A DNA stretch of 64,000 nt from Desulfurococcales archaeon (lineage in GTDB: Archaea > Thermoproteota > Thermoprotei_A > Sulfolobales > Desulfurococcaceae). A program made the position numbers and the translations under genes. The stretch lies in assembly GCA_027022365.1 (NCBI GenBank), contig JALVYU010000026.1:558001-622000 (forward strand), written 5' to 3'. Positions 1 through 9,044 of the stretch are shown piece after piece; positions within the stretch are counted from its first letter, which is position 1, and each line of letters opens with the position of its first letter. Below the pieces are notes generated by a model, which had not been told where the DNA came from, searched no databases, and worked only from the letters and a program-made list of their open reading frames with translations.

Positions 1-244
1 CTACTTTTTCAAGAATATCTATCCTGACAGCGGGGAGGGGCTCCGCTTCGATGAGCGTGAAGAACTTGGTACCCACTGCTTGGACGAGGGGCTTATTCCT
101 ATGTTCCGGATGCCTATCTGTGGGATTACCGAACTCCATGTAGTCAATTATGTATACGGCTGGCTCATCTATCCGCGCCCTACTTTCCAGTGGACCGAAT
201 CGATGATGCCGTGCTGGCCTCCTATAAGGACGCAATCCGATCAA
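1..244 (-). CDS. DUF655 family putative RNA-binding protein (partial, C-terminus outside window)
   Basis: Reading frame open to the window edge, so only about the first 80 residues are present. The stretch YIIDYMEFGNPTDRHP followed by KPLVQAVGTKFFTLIE is the characteristic N-terminal part of the archaeal DUF655 family, which is thought to bind nucleic acid. It lies directly downstream of rpoF and rpl21e, the usual archaeal neighbourhood of this family (often followed by the KsgA dimethylase). The start is uncertain: TTG at 244 or TTG at 235. A TATA-like TTTAAATA (minus strand, about 267-275) sits at the right distance for a nearly leaderless transcript. Family assignment is by recognisable motif; the function is unproven. 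Confidence 0.8.
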   Translation of the reverse strand, partial: MIGLRPYRRPARHHRFGPLESRARIDEPAVYIIDYMEFGNPTDRHPEHRNKPLVQAVGTKFFTLIEAEPLPAVRIDILEKV

Positions 245-325
245 CCCTAGAGCCTTGTCATAAAATATTGTTTATTTAAATCCCACTAATAATGTTCCTT
301 TATCCAGGATAAAATAGGCCATCCT

Positions 326-694
326 CTATTGTTCTTCCTTACAGTAGGGCTTCACGGTCTCAAGGATTTCCTGTACCTCGTCTGTCTCAAACACTTTGTC
401 TTCCAGCTCGAGGAGTATTCTTGTCTCATCAATTGTCTGTGGACAGATGTTTATGAGCATAACTATTGTTTCGTCCTTTAAGCCATAGTTGCGTAGTTTC
501 TTCTTAAGTGCAATAGCTACGTCAGGCTCCATCTTGGAAGATATGGAGAGATACCGCAGTGTTTTTACTAGGAGCGGTGATACGCTTCCCTCTTTTTCCT
601 CGATAATTCCTACTATCTTTTTTAATATCTTTAATGCCTCGGGATTTGAGAGATGTTCTTCATTTAAAACCTCTACCTCTAGTTCTTGAGCCAA
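326..694 (-). CDS. rpoF: DNA-directed RNA polymerase subunit Rpo4 (RpoF, RPB4-like)
   Basis: About 122 residues, matching the archaeal Rpo4/RpoF family. Recognisable blocks are the leucine-rich N-terminal part ending in EALKILKKI and the C-terminal HRDC-like helices (LLVKTLRYL, VAIALKKKLRNYG, TIVMLINICPQTIDE). With Rpo7 it forms the stalk of archaeal RNA polymerase, which helps promoter opening and binds nascent RNA. A GGTGAT ribosome site precedes TTG at 694 by four bases, which favours this start over GTG at 703. It follows rpl21e on the same strand, the standard archaeal order rpl21e-rpoF-DUF655. Confidence 0.95.
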   Translation of the reverse strand: MAQELEVEVLNEEHLSNPEALKILKKIVGIIEEKEGSVSPLLVKTLRYLSISSKMEPDVAIALKKKLRNYGLKDETIVMLINICPQTIDETRILLELEDKVFETDEVQEILETVKPYCKEEQ

Positions 695-744
695 ATATAT
701 CACCAGTCATAATTTCATTACGACTAAAACAATTATTTCACGAT

Positions 745-1041
745 TTATGGAGCTGGCCTGAGGTGTTCCGGACGGACAAATAATATTTTTCTCTTATTAC
801 CGACATATACTTCGACTATGTAAGCCTTCCCCCTCTTCCCGATAACTGTTCCTGTCTTTCCATGGTATCTCCGGTGAGGCATACCATAGTGTATTGCCGG
901 GTTTACTTTTATGTGTACTTTATCGCCAGGCCTATACTCATGTAAAAGCATACTCAGAGGGGGTACTGCGCCTCGTTCTCTAATATGTTTCTTGAATACT
1001 TTCCTGGTTCTGTGTCTGTATCCTCTGGGCGCCCTAACCAT
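745..1041 (-). CDS. rpl21e: 50S ribosomal protein L21e
   Basis: A 98-residue basic protein starting MVRAPRGYRHRTRKVF and containing HYGMPHRRYHGKTGTV and GKRGKAYIVEVYVGNK, all hallmarks of eukaryote/archaeal-type L21e, a small beta-barrel protein of the large ribosomal subunit. Full length for the family. A GGTGTAG element precedes the ATG, and a TATA-like TATATAATCC lies on the minus strand near 1090, so the rpl21e-rpoF-DUF655 group probably has its own promoter although it is co-oriented with pus10 upstream. Confidence 0.97.
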   Translation of the reverse strand: MVRAPRGYRHRTRKVFKKHIRERGAVPPLSMLLHEYRPGDKVHIKVNPAIHYGMPHRRYHGKTGTVIGKRGKAYIVEVYVGNKRKILFVRPEHLRPAP

Positions 1042-1135
1042 TGATGCTACACCTTTGTCTTTTCTCGGATTTAATTCACTGGATAGGATGGATTATATAG
1101 GTGTCTAAATAAGGATTTCTGATACTATGTTTTTG

Positions 1136-2437
1136 TCATTCTTGCTCTACGACAAGTACATCAAGTTCAAGAGGATATGCCTGTACACCTAAGACTTCAG
1201 AAATACTAGGAGTTGTTCTGCCTTGATCTCCGTGTACAAGTTCCTTCACATATAGTCCGCCATCGCAGTATATGAGGGCTTCAAACATATTATCAACTAG
1301 TTGTCTTGTTTTCACGAAATATACTTTTCTTCTACGCAGGTGCTCCTTTTTCCTACGAAGTATTCTGAGGGGAGTTAGTTGTCTTATCTCTCTATTGGTA
1401 AAATACTTCTCGATCTCGTCGAGTTGCTGTCTATTAACAGGATTCTCCGTCATGATCAGTACTTTGTAGAGTTTTTTCTTCTTAGAAGCTTCTCCCTTCA
1501 AATACGCTATTCTTGACCTCGATGATTCGCCATGGATTACTGCCTCGATGAGTGTTCCTTTGAGTAGATCGTTCACTAAATCTAAATCAACATACCTAAA
1601 CCGGGGATTCTTTATCTCTATGACTAGAGGCCTGCCTGTTCCCAGCATTCTCGCGTCAACATCTTCTCTACCACTTGCATGAATAACAACTTCTTCAGCG
1701 TCAAAGATTTCTTTTAGCCTGTCATTGAAGAATTCTTGAAGGCTGTATGGATATAGCTTTACGCCCTCGCGCGTCGTCCATATAGTATGCGATATGTTCC
1801 GCCCACGCTTCCAGTATTTTCCCTCAAAAAGCAATGGATTGATCTCGAGTCTTAGACCCAGTGTTTCATAGTCTATTACAACTACTGCTTCGGGTTTATC
1901 GAAATCGGGCTCTAGGCCATAAAACTTCATTATTCTTTTCCCGACTTCCCTCTTGATCTCATTCTTTATAGATTCCGAGTACTCGAGGCCGCTGAAGCTG
2001 GACACTTCTATTTCACGCAAAACGATTTCTTGGGGTATGCTTACACCGACGAGGAATCTGTAAACATTAACTTTTTTGAGGAGGGCAGCAGCTTTCCCCG
2101 CTAGTTCATCGTAGAGCTTCTCGCTGATTTTCCCACCACATATATAGCATGGTGCCTCAGCTATTTTTTCGCCATAGAGTTTTTCATAGAGCGAGCTTAT
2201 GGGTTTGCCTGAATTGATTGCAAGACTTCGTAGATATTCCTTGTCTATCTTGCCACTCCGATAATCGTCGTATAGCTTCATGTTAAGAAATACCTTTATA
2301 GCATGGCCTCGCTCCTTGTTCGTCATCTCTATTCCTTTCTTAGCGAACTGTCTTCCGAGACAATGATCGCATAGTGGGTACCGCTCAAGTATTTTCTGAG
2401 CCGTTAATACGATATCGTAGAGGCTCTCTCCACTCAA
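1136..2437 (-). CDS. pus10: tRNA pseudouridine synthase Pus10
   Basis: Archaeal Pus10 makes pseudouridine 55, and in many archaea also 54, in the T-loop of tRNA. The N-terminal zinc-binding THUMP-like part is visible as CDHCLGRQFAKKG and CYICGGK. The catalytic half has the Asp-bearing SGREDVDARMLGTGRPLVIEI, and near the C-terminus comes GGLYVKELVHGDQGRTTPS. Length is typical. An ATG at 2467 opens the frame further, but an AGGAGGAG ribosome site ends about ten bases before TTG 2437, so I prefer the TTG. Either start overlaps the 3' end of the upstream TrmY-like gene. Confidence 0.93.
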   Translation of the reverse strand: MSGESLYDIVLTAQKILERYPLCDHCLGRQFAKKGIEMTNKERGHAIKVFLNMKLYDDYRSGKIDKEYLRSLAINSGKPISSLYEKLYGEKIAEAPCYICGGKISEKLYDELAGKAAALLKKVNVYRFLVGVSIPQEIVLREIEVSSFSGLEYSESIKNEIKREVGKRIMKFYGLEPDFDKPEAVVVIDYETLGLRLEINPLLFEGKYWKRGRNISHTIWTTREGVKLYPYSLQEFFNDRLKEIFDAEEVVIHASGREDVDARMLGTGRPLVIEIKNPRFRYVDLDLVNDLLKGTLIEAVIHGESSRSRIAYLKGEASKKKKLYKVLIMTENPVNRQQLDEIEKYFTNREIRQLTPLRILRRKKEHLRRRKVYFVKTRQLVDNMFEALIYCDGGLYVKELVHGDQGRTTPSISEVLGVQAYPLELDVLVVEQE

Positions 2438-3014
2438 TTTTTCCTCTCCTCCTAACCCAGCTACCATAAGCTAGGTCTAGAATATAATTTGAAGCTATTG
2501 TGAAATACAGTTGATTAGCGGATGCCGGTAATCTAAAGACGAATGAATTTTCGAACCTGGTGGGAGTATCTAATGTATTGATAACTATTGTTTTAACTAT
2601 TGTTTGTGGAGGTATTGAACCTAGTCTTGTGAGCTGGATACCACTATGCATATTTGCAGTCCTCAGGGTTTTTGGCACTATTAAGAGCTCGGCTCCACCT
2701 ATAAATCCAGCTATTATGTCGGACGGTAGAAGATGTACTCCGGGATATAGCTTGTTTTTACATAGAATAGATTCAAGGAAACGAGTTAGGCTCTTGTCTT
2801 GTGGATGGAAGTGTCTAAGACGATATCCATTAAGGAGTATTGACATGGGCGTCGAGTACAGTATTACAAGGGTATCTATTCTGATGCCGTAGCTTACGGT
2901 TAATGCGTAGAGTGCGAGGATTTTTAACCTGTTGATTTCTTTGCATGGATCACGTGTTTCGAACACAAATATTCTTTTGGGAGAATATGGTGTTAAGATC
3001 TTGGATAGTGTCAA
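2385..3014 (-). CDS. TrmY-like SPOUT-type protein, candidate tRNA pseudouridine-54 N1-methyltransferase
   Basis: A 209-residue protein between srp54 and pus10. Its TTG start overlaps the srp54 stop (TTGA) and its 3' end overlaps pus10. No obvious motif by itself, but from my memory of the family the layout follows TrmY (DUF358): an N-terminal block with RLKILALYALTVSYGIRID then LVILYSTP, a PGVHLLPSD block, and near the C-terminus a segment ending in TIVKTIVINTLD that resembles the TrmY stretch ending in TIIHNVLD. TrmY methylates the pseudouridine 54 made by Pus10, so the overlap is suggestive. The usual GDHxG-like cofactor loop is not evident, so this may be a divergent or inactive member. 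Treat the function as inference. Confidence 0.5.
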   Translation of the reverse strand: MTLSKILTPYSPKRIFVFETRDPCKEINRLKILALYALTVSYGIRIDTLVILYSTPMSILLNGYRLRHFHPQDKSLTRFLESILCKNKLYPGVHLLPSDIIAGFIGGAELLIVPKTLRTANMHSGIQLTRLGSIPPQTIVKTIVINTLDTPTRFENSFVFRLPASANQLYFTIASNYILDLAYGSWVRRRGKIEWREPLRYRINGSENT

Positions 3015-4336
3015 GGTTTAAAGCCTAACTGTAGTCTCTCGAGAATGTTCTTTCTCTTTCTCAATTGTCTTGCAAGTCTTTTCATGGCCTGATATTGTTT
3101 CAATAACTCCTTAACATCTTCAGGCCTAACGCCGGCTCCGAGGGCTATTCTCCTTATTCGTCTCCTATCTATTATCTCGGGCTTATCTAGCTCCTCGTAG
3201 GTCATGGAATTAATTATCGCGATCCATTTCTTTATTCTCTCCTCGGCTTTACCTGCTTCAAACTCTAGTGGAAGCTTCATGCTTAGCCCAGGGATCATCT
3301 GAAGTATTTTGCTTAGCGGCCCCATTTTTCTTAGACTGATAAGTTGTTTATAGATTATCCTCATATTAAGTTTTCCTGATACGAAGTCCTCGATATCCTT
3401 CTCAGTAAATTCTACCTGTATCCTTTTCACTCTCTCAACAAGAGCCTCTAGGTCACCCATTCCTAAGATGCGCGCAACGAATTTCGGTGGCTTAAAGACT
3501 TCTAGCTCGTCAAGTTTCTCGCCAGTACCTACGAACTTGATTGTTGCCCCGGTTACTGCTACTGCTGATAAGGCTCCACCGCCCTTAGCTGTGCCGTCCA
3601 GCTTGGTTATAATGATTGAGCCTATTGGCGTTGCTTCGTGGAATTTTTTAGCTATATTGTATGCCTGTTGGCCTATCGCTGCATCTATCACTAGGACGAC
3701 CTCGTCAGGATTAATGGTCTTACTGATCTGGTTCATCTCTGCGAGTAGGTCTTCTTCGCGGTGATGCCTGCCAGCTGTGTCGACAATGATTATATCGAAG
3801 CCTTTGTCCACGAAGTACTTAACTCCGTTTCTCGCGATTGCTACCGAGTTCTTGTTTCCGGGCTCGCCATATACCGGGACCCCGGCTTTTTCGGCGAGTT
3901 GTTTTAACTGCTCATATGCGGCTGGCCTATATGTATCGGCTGCTACTAGTCCGACCCTATATCCGTCTAGCTTATAGTAGTATGCGAGTTTTCCGGCCGT
4001 CGTTGTTTTTCCGCTGCCCTGAAGTCCGACTAGGAGGATTACCCATGGCTTTTTCTTAGGTTTGACTTGAGGCTTCTTTTCTCCTCCGAATAGCTTTGTT
4101 AGTTCTTCATATACTATCGTTACGAACCATTCACGCCTCGTAATACCTGGTGGAGGCTCTTCTTTTAGGGCTCTCTCCCTGATCTTCCTGGTAAGCTCCG
4201 CGACGATCCTTATGTTAACGTCGGCGCGGATGAGTTCTTTCTGTAGCTCTTTGATGAACTCCTTGACAGCTTTCTCATAGTCGCCTTTTCCTCTTAGAAA
4301 GGATGCTAGTGCTTTCCGTACACCCTCCAATACCAT
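3011..4336 (-). CDS. srp54: Signal recognition particle GTPase SRP54
   Basis: A 441-residue SRP54 with N domain, G domain and methionine-rich M domain. The G domain shows the P-loop GLQGSGKTTTAGKLA, VAADTYRPAAYEQL, DTAGRHHRE and the TKLDGTAKGGGA motif. The M domain has LSKILQMIPGL. It binds 7S RNA and signal sequences and docks with FtsY at the membrane. The frame opens at 4381, but an SRP54 N domain normally begins close to MVLEGVRKAL, and GAGGT lies about eight bases before ATG 4336, so that start is chosen. A TATA box (CTATATAAACC, minus strand near 4388) supports a promoter between this gene and tRNA-Leu. Confidence 0.96.
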   Translation of the reverse strand: MVLEGVRKALASFLRGKGDYEKAVKEFIKELQKELIRADVNIRIVAELTRKIRERALKEEPPPGITRREWFVTIVYEELTKLFGGEKKPQVKPKKKPWVILLVGLQGSGKTTTAGKLAYYYKLDGYRVGLVAADTYRPAAYEQLKQLAEKAGVPVYGEPGNKNSVAIARNGVKYFVDKGFDIIIVDTAGRHHREEDLLAEMNQISKTINPDEVVLVIDAAIGQQAYNIAKKFHEATPIGSIIITKLDGTAKGGGALSAVAVTGATIKFVGTGEKLDELEVFKPPKFVARILGMGDLEALVERVKRIQVEFTEKDIEDFVSGKLNMRIIYKQLISLRKMGPLSKILQMIPGLSMKLPLEFEAGKAEERIKKWIAIINSMTYEELDKPEIIDRRRIRRIALGAGVRPEDVKELLKQYQAMKRLARQLRKRKNILERLQLGFKP

Positions 4337-4399
4337 TTCATCATACCTCGTGAACCATACTGGGATAGAGGAGTGTCTCACAGGTTTATATAGTGTGTT

Positions 4400-4512
4400 T
4401 GGTGCGGGGGGTGGGATTTGAACCCACGCCGGCCTACGCCAGCGGATCTCCCCCTAGGTGGTAAGCCGTTGTCTTGAGTCCGCCCCCTTCGACCAGGCTC
4501 GGGCACCCCCGC
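4400..4512 (-). tRNA. tRNA-Leu(CAA) with a 25-base intron
   Basis: Minus-strand class II tRNA. The acceptor GCGGGGG (4506-4512) pairs with CCCCCGC, the T-arm is GTGGG-TTCAAAT-CCCAC, and CCA is encoded at the 3' end (4400-4402). The anticodon loop reads CTCAAGA after intron removal, giving anticodon CAA. The intron occupies 4448-4472 at the canonical position 37/38. A TATA-like TTAAATATAAATCC lies upstream on the minus strand near 4545. Confidence 0.95.
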
Positions 4513-4585
4513 ACCATACTATGGTAATTCGGTAAGGGGATTTATATTTAAGGTAGTTCCTAATGCCTTCATAGGCGGTGATTAT

Positions 4586-5638
4586 ATGGAGTTAGCCTAT
4601 AGCGTTAATCCTGGAATAGAGGATATCGTTGCCGAGGAAGTTGTTGCGGAAATGGGTGGCACTACGAGCTACCATATGATGTCAGGCTACGTGTTCCATA
4701 AGCCTGCGAGCTTCAATGAATATGCGATAATGAGGCTTAGAAGCATAAATAGAGCCTACATACTGCTGTGGCGTGGTAAAGTTGGAGAGAAACCGGATGA
4801 TCTAATAAGGATTAGAGATAGGCTAGTGGATGAAATGGAAGGTTTAGAAGAATACATCACACCTAGCACGAGTTTCGCTGTATCAGCTGAGAGAGTTGGA
4901 ACACATGAGTTCACATCAATGGATATTGCCAGAATAATCGGTGATGTAGTGATAAGATACATTGAGAGGATCCATGGGAAAAGACCGCCTGTGGATCTAC
5001 GTAAGCCTCACGTCGTTGTTTTCGCGTTTCAGCGTTTCGACGAATTACTAGTAGGTGTTTCACTCACAGGTACAAGGAGCATGCATAGGCGGGGATATAG
5101 AGTATATGATCACCCAGCAGCTCTTAAGCCCACATTAGCCTACGCCATGCTAAGACTATCGGGTACTAGAGACCACGACGTCATAATCGATCCTATGTGT
5201 GGTGGAGGGACCATTCCCATAGAGGCTGCCCTCATCCATGAGGACGCTGAGATAAAAGGTCTTGATAAGAACCCTCACCATATAATGGGTGCTAGACTAA
5301 ATGCTCTTGCCGCAGGTGTCAGTAACAGGGTATTCTTCGGAGTATGGGATGCACGTAGACTCCACGAGCTCTCGGTAGAGTTTGACCATATAATTTCCAA
5401 TCCACCCTACGGGATAAGATATGGTAGTCCTTCAACTGTTCGTAGGCTCTATAAGGACTTCTTAGCATCCGCATCGAGATGTCTGAGCAATCGAGGAAGA
5501 ATAACAATAATTACGACCGAATATAACTTCGTAAACAAAGTTATTGATGAACTAGGGCTTATCAGAGTGCATGAACGAACAGTACACCATGGAAGTCTAT
5601 ATCCACATATTATCGTCCTCGAGAAAAGAAGTAGCTAG
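4586..5638 (+). CDS. trm14: THUMP-domain tRNA (guanine-N2-) methyltransferase, Trm14 type
   Basis: A 350-residue protein with an N-terminal THUMP domain (about 1-165, with TGTRSMHRRGYRVYDHPAAL just after it) and a class I methyltransferase domain with DPMCGGGTIPIEAAL (SAM site) and the catalytic SNPPYGIR. The DPMCGxGTIPIEAA form is typical of Trm14/TrmN enzymes, which make N2-methylguanosine at tRNA position 6, rather than of the Trm-G10 enzymes. GGTGATTAT precedes the ATG, a clear ribosome site. It is divergent from tRNA-Leu and followed by rpl10e. Exact target position is inferred from the family. Confidence 0.85.
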   Translation: MELAYSVNPGIEDIVAEEVVAEMGGTTSYHMMSGYVFHKPASFNEYAIMRLRSINRAYILLWRGKVGEKPDDLIRIRDRLVDEMEGLEEYITPSTSFAVSAERVGTHEFTSMDIARIIGDVVIRYIERIHGKRPPVDLRKPHVVVFAFQRFDELLVGVSLTGTRSMHRRGYRVYDHPAALKPTLAYAMLRLSGTRDHDVIIDPMCGGGTIPIEAALIHEDAEIKGLDKNPHHIMGARLNALAAGVSNRVFFGVWDARRLHELSVEFDHIISNPPYGIRYGSPSTVRRLYKDFLASASRCLSNRGRITIITTEYNFVNKVIDELGLIRVHERTVHHGSLYPHIIVLEKRSS

Positions 5639-5727
5639 ACATAGTTTTACCGAGATAGAGAATATTTATAAAATATCTCCAAACTCTAACACATTAGAGC
5701 TGAATGTAGATAGAGAAGTGGTGAAAT

Positions 5728-6252
5728 ATGCCCCTAAGACCAGCACGATGCTATACACACTTCAGCGGTCCACCTTACACGAGGAAAGAGTATATACCGG
5801 GAGTGCCACAGCCCAAGATCGTCAAGTTTGAAATGGGGAATGTTCACGGCGATTATGATTACGTTGCAGAACTTGTAATGATCGAGGCTGGACAGATAAG
5901 ACATAATGCATTAGAAGCAGCGCGTGTAATGGCGAACAAATATCTCAGCACAAATGTGGGCGAAAACAACTACTTCCTAAAAGTAAGGGTTTATCCTCAC
6001 CATGTATTGAGAGAAAACAAGATGATGGCGTTCGCTGGTGCAGACCGTCTACAGGATGGAATGAGACAGGCATTCGGAAAGCCAATAGGAACTGCAGCAA
6101 GAGTATATCCAGGAACAGTGGTAATGGAGGTACGCATAAAGAAAGAACATGTTGAACACGCCAAAGAAGCATTAAGGAGAGCAGCCTCTAAACTACCATT
6201 ACCAGCAAGGATTAGATTCAAACCATTAAAACCAGGTCTAAAACCAGTCTGA
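5728..6252 (+). CDS. rpl10e: 50S ribosomal protein L10e (uL16)
   Basis: 174 residues, starting [20 protein letters not shown], with [14 protein letters not shown], the conserved [15 protein letters not shown] block and [10 protein letters not shown]. This is the archaeal/eukaryotic L10e (bacterial L16) at the tRNA-contact side of the large subunit. Full length. GGTGAAAT precedes the ATG and a TATA-like TTTATAAAATATC lies near 5668, so it has its own promoter after trm14. Confidence 0.97.
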   Translation: MPLRPARCYTHFSGPPYTRKEYIPGVPQPKIVKFEMGNVHGDYDYVAELVMIEAGQIRHNALEAARVMANKYLSTNVGENNYFLKVRVYPHHVLRENKMMAFAGADRLQDGMRQAFGKPIGTAARVYPGTVVMEVRIKKEHVEHAKEALRRAASKLPLPARIRFKPLKPGLKPV

Positions 6253-6391
6253 TTTTACAATCACAAATATGATAATGGATTAAAGAATACGCCCTATTCA
6301 GTACTCTATTCTATAATTCCAGTGATTTTCGTCATCTGGGCCGGACAACCTAGATAATTATGCCTCAAGTAAGAATCAAATAGTGATGAGT

Positions 6392-7426
6392 ATGGTAAAA
6401 ATTAGTGATCTCTATGAGCTAGATCTGAATATGCTAGGGAAATTTATCATTGAGAACAATGTGAAGAGACTATTACTACAAGCTCCGGATGGGCTTAAAT
6501 CCCTCCTACATGAACTTGTTTTGTTTATGAAGAAAAATTTCCCGGAGGTCAAACTAACAATTTCGGGCGAGCCATGGTATGGTTCTTGCATGCTTAGAAC
6601 CGATGAAATTGATACTATGGACGTAGACGCTGTTGTACACGTTGGTCATAATAGATATCCTTGGCTATACAAGGATCTCCCGATCCCAGTACTGTATATG
6701 CCGGCTTATTATTCCGGAGAACCCTCGGATAAGTTGGTCGATGAAATAATACAAACTATATATAGTAAGAACATAGGACTGGTTGCAAGCATACAATATA
6801 TACGTTATCTTAGCAGATTAGCAGATCACCTTAATCGAAAAGGCTATGTTATACATATCGGTGAGCCATCGAATCCGTGGATGGAGAAGGGACAAGTGCT
6901 TGGATGTGAATATAGTGCCGCTCTAAATATACGTGGAAAGACCAAGATATTTATCGTCGTTTCTGGGGGGAAATTCCATGCTCTAGGCTTATCATTGATT
7001 TTGAGAAACCATCTTGTCTATGGACTCGATCCTCATAGGGAACGTATATGGAATGCGTCTAAATACTCTGAAAAAATTCTGAAGATTAGATACTACAAAA
7101 TATATGAATTATTGAAGAGAGATATCCAGAGAATAGCCTTAATAACATCGCCAACACTCGGTCAATACAGGTTATCACTTTTGAATTATCTAGAAAGTCT
7201 TCTCAATAAGCACAATGTTCAGTACCTTGTTTTCTCAGTTTCAATGGTAGATAAGGACAGGATAGCATCAATTGATAACGCGTTTAGTCCTGACGCGTTT
7301 GTCATAACGAGCTGCCCTAGGCTCCCAATAGATGATTTATCCGATTATCATAAACCGGTAATAACACCTGGAGAACTTATAATGGTGCTCAAAAAAGAGC
7401 TTAGCGAATACATGTTTCCTTGGTGA
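6392..7426 (+). CDS. dph2: Diphthamide biosynthesis enzyme Dph2 (2-(3-amino-3-carboxypropyl)histidine synthase)
   Basis: Archaeal Dph2 is a [4Fe-4S] radical enzyme that transfers the 3-amino-3-carboxypropyl group of SAM to a histidine of elongation factor 2, the first step of diphthamide synthesis. The three domains each bring one cluster cysteine: GSCML, VLGCEYSAA and TSCPRLPIDD. LLQAPDGLK near the N-terminus is also typical. Length is normal for the family. Several in-frame starts are stacked (GTG 6383, ATG 6386, ATG 6392); I use 6392 because a GTGATGAG element lies just before it. Confidence 0.93.
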   Translation: MVKISDLYELDLNMLGKFIIENNVKRLLLQAPDGLKSLLHELVLFMKKNFPEVKLTISGEPWYGSCMLRTDEIDTMDVDAVVHVGHNRYPWLYKDLPIPVLYMPAYYSGEPSDKLVDEIIQTIYSKNIGLVASIQYIRYLSRLADHLNRKGYVIHIGEPSNPWMEKGQVLGCEYSAALNIRGKTKIFIVVSGGKFHALGLSLILRNHLVYGLDPHRERIWNASKYSEKILKIRYYKIYELLKRDIQRIALITSPTLGQYRLSLLNYLESLLNKHNVQYLVFSVSMVDKDRIASIDNAFSPDAFVITSCPRLPIDDLSDYHKPVITPGELIMVLKKELSEYMFPW

Positions 7427-7456
7427 GATCTCGGAGAAACTGTATACGTCGAAATA

Positions 7457-8320
7457 TTATTTCTTCATACTATCTCCTCTGTGGATGGGGTGATACGGTC
7501 TGGGCAGGTATTCGACTCCGGGCCTGTACTGCAGTGCTTGTGGATATAGCTCCATAAGCTCATAGACCTCGGGCGGTATCTCGTCTTTGACCGGCAGGCC
7601 TAGTTCTTTAGCTTCTTCGAAGGTTATTGGGTAGTCATGGGTATAGTATCCCTCGGTAAGCTTCTTAGCTATTTCTTCGGCTTTCTCGTCGGGCATTCTA
7701 CCCTTAAGGATCTTCTTGATAAAGTCCTGCATTTCTCTCAGTGCTTTCTCAGCAATATCGGCATATATCAGGATCTCATCGCTCGCTTTTTCTCCCTTTA
7801 TCTTCGCGATCTTTATCAGACTCGGAGCGGGGAACGTGCCTTTCGGTGTAGGTAGCTGTGGATCGAGAGGGCCGAGAACTGCATGGCGATCTAACAGTAT
7901 TTCGTCAGCAGCCAGAGCTATAAGCGTTCCACCGCTCATAGCATAGTGGGGGACTATTACTATCTTTTTTGCTGGATGACTTCTCAGAGCCATTGCTATC
8001 TGGGAAGCCGCTAGAACTAGTCCTCCAGGCGTATGTAGTATTAGTGCTATTGGTTGTTCGGGCGGAGTAGTTCTTATAGCCCGTATGATGGCCTCGGAAT
8101 CCTCTATGTCTATGAACCTATAAACAGGAATGCCCAAGAACCCTATCTTCTCCTGCCTATGTATCATCGTGATAACGCGCCATCCATACTTTCTCTCAAG
8201 AGCCCGGATCACGCGTAGCCTTGCGCTCAACAATGCCTTATACTGGAGCTGTGGATGAATTAACACATAGAGTAGTAGGAGCCAAAACAATAAACTAATA
8301 ATGTCTCCGAAGCCATCCAA
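7457..8320 (-). CDS. Membrane-anchored ClpP/SppA-class serine protease (SDH proteinase family)
   Basis: One N-terminal membrane segment (IISLLFWLLLLYVLIHP) is followed by a ClpP-fold domain: ILHTPGGLVLAASQ, then the nucleophile region AMSGGTLIALAADEI and HAVLGPLDPQLP. This arrangement fits the archaeal SDH (serine dehydrogenase proteinase)/SppA-like family, Ser-Lys or Ser-based membrane-associated peptidases of uncertain substrate. The upstream GGGTG element favours TTG 8320; another TTG at 8335 adds five residues. It is convergent with dph2 and divergent from the METTL5 homologue. Physiological role unknown. Confidence 0.85.
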   Translation of the reverse strand: MDGFGDIISLLFWLLLLYVLIHPQLQYKALLSARLRVIRALERKYGWRVITMIHRQEKIGFLGIPVYRFIDIEDSEAIIRAIRTTPPEQPIALILHTPGGLVLAASQIAMALRSHPAKKIVIVPHYAMSGGTLIALAADEILLDRHAVLGPLDPQLPTPKGTFPAPSLIKIAKIKGEKASDEILIYADIAEKALREMQDFIKKILKGRMPDEKAEEIAKKLTEGYYTHDYPITFEEAKELGLPVKDEIPPEVYELMELYPQALQYRPGVEYLPRPYHPIHRGDSMKK

Positions 8321-8361
8321 TTTCGTTACACCCAAATTTTTCCTAATGGTGACTGATTAAT

Positions 8362-9006
8362 ATGCTTTATAACACTAGACTGAATAAAAGAAACCTTGAA
8401 TCGGTTCTTGAGCAGATACCAGGTTTTAGTACACCTAAGAGATCTTTAGAACAATATGTAACGCCTTCTAACCTAGCAGCGGAGATCCTATGGTTAGCGT
8501 ACATGCACGGCGACATATCTGGAAAGACAATTGCAGATCTAGGATGTGGGACTCTGAGACTGGCGATAGGTGCTTTGATTCTAGGAGCTAAAAGGGTATT
8601 AGCTATCGATATTGACTGTAGTGTTTTAACCAGTGCATTAAGAATAAATGAAAATTTCTTGAAAATATTCGGTCATAAGATCATCATGGTGTGCTCTGAT
8701 GTCAGGGAAGCCTATACGAATCATGTGGACACAGTCATTATGAATCCCCCATTCGGTGTCTATCGGAAGAACCGGGGACTAGACATAATCTTTCTAAAGA
8801 AAGCATTCGAAATAGCCAATTCTGTCTACTCTATCCATAAGTATAGTCCTGGGCTTCATAGACTAGTCCAAGTATTATCCGACAGTTATGGTTTCAGGAT
8901 AATCGATGAGAAAATAAGGGATCTAATGATACCTATGATTTTCAAAACACATACCAGACGCATATATAGGGTTAAAGCTGTTATCTACATATTCAGGAAA
9001 TCATAG
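8362..9006 (+). CDS. METTL5-like N6-adenine rRNA methyltransferase
   Basis: 214-residue class I methyltransferase with LEQYVTPSNLAAEILW, the SAM motif IADLGCGTLRLAIGA, and the N6-adenine catalytic motif MNPPFGVYRKNRGLDIIFL, followed by SVYSIHK. This pattern is the METTL5 signature; the eukaryotic enzyme methylates A1832 of 18S rRNA, so the archaeal protein probably targets 16S rRNA. A GGTGACTGATTAAT stretch precedes the ATG. The start of an exosome/transcription cluster follows 39 bases downstream. Confidence 0.88.
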   Translation: MLYNTRLNKRNLESVLEQIPGFSTPKRSLEQYVTPSNLAAEILWLAYMHGDISGKTIADLGCGTLRLAIGALILGAKRVLAIDIDCSVLTSALRINENFLKIFGHKIIMVCSDVREAYTNHVDTVIMNPPFGVYRKNRGLDIIFLKKAFEIANSVYSIHKYSPGLHRLVQVLSDSYGFRIIDEKIRDLMIPMIFKTHTRRIYRVKAVIYIFRKS

Positions 9007-9044
9007 TTCCCAGACAAGGATTCGAAGAAATATGGTGGAACGGT

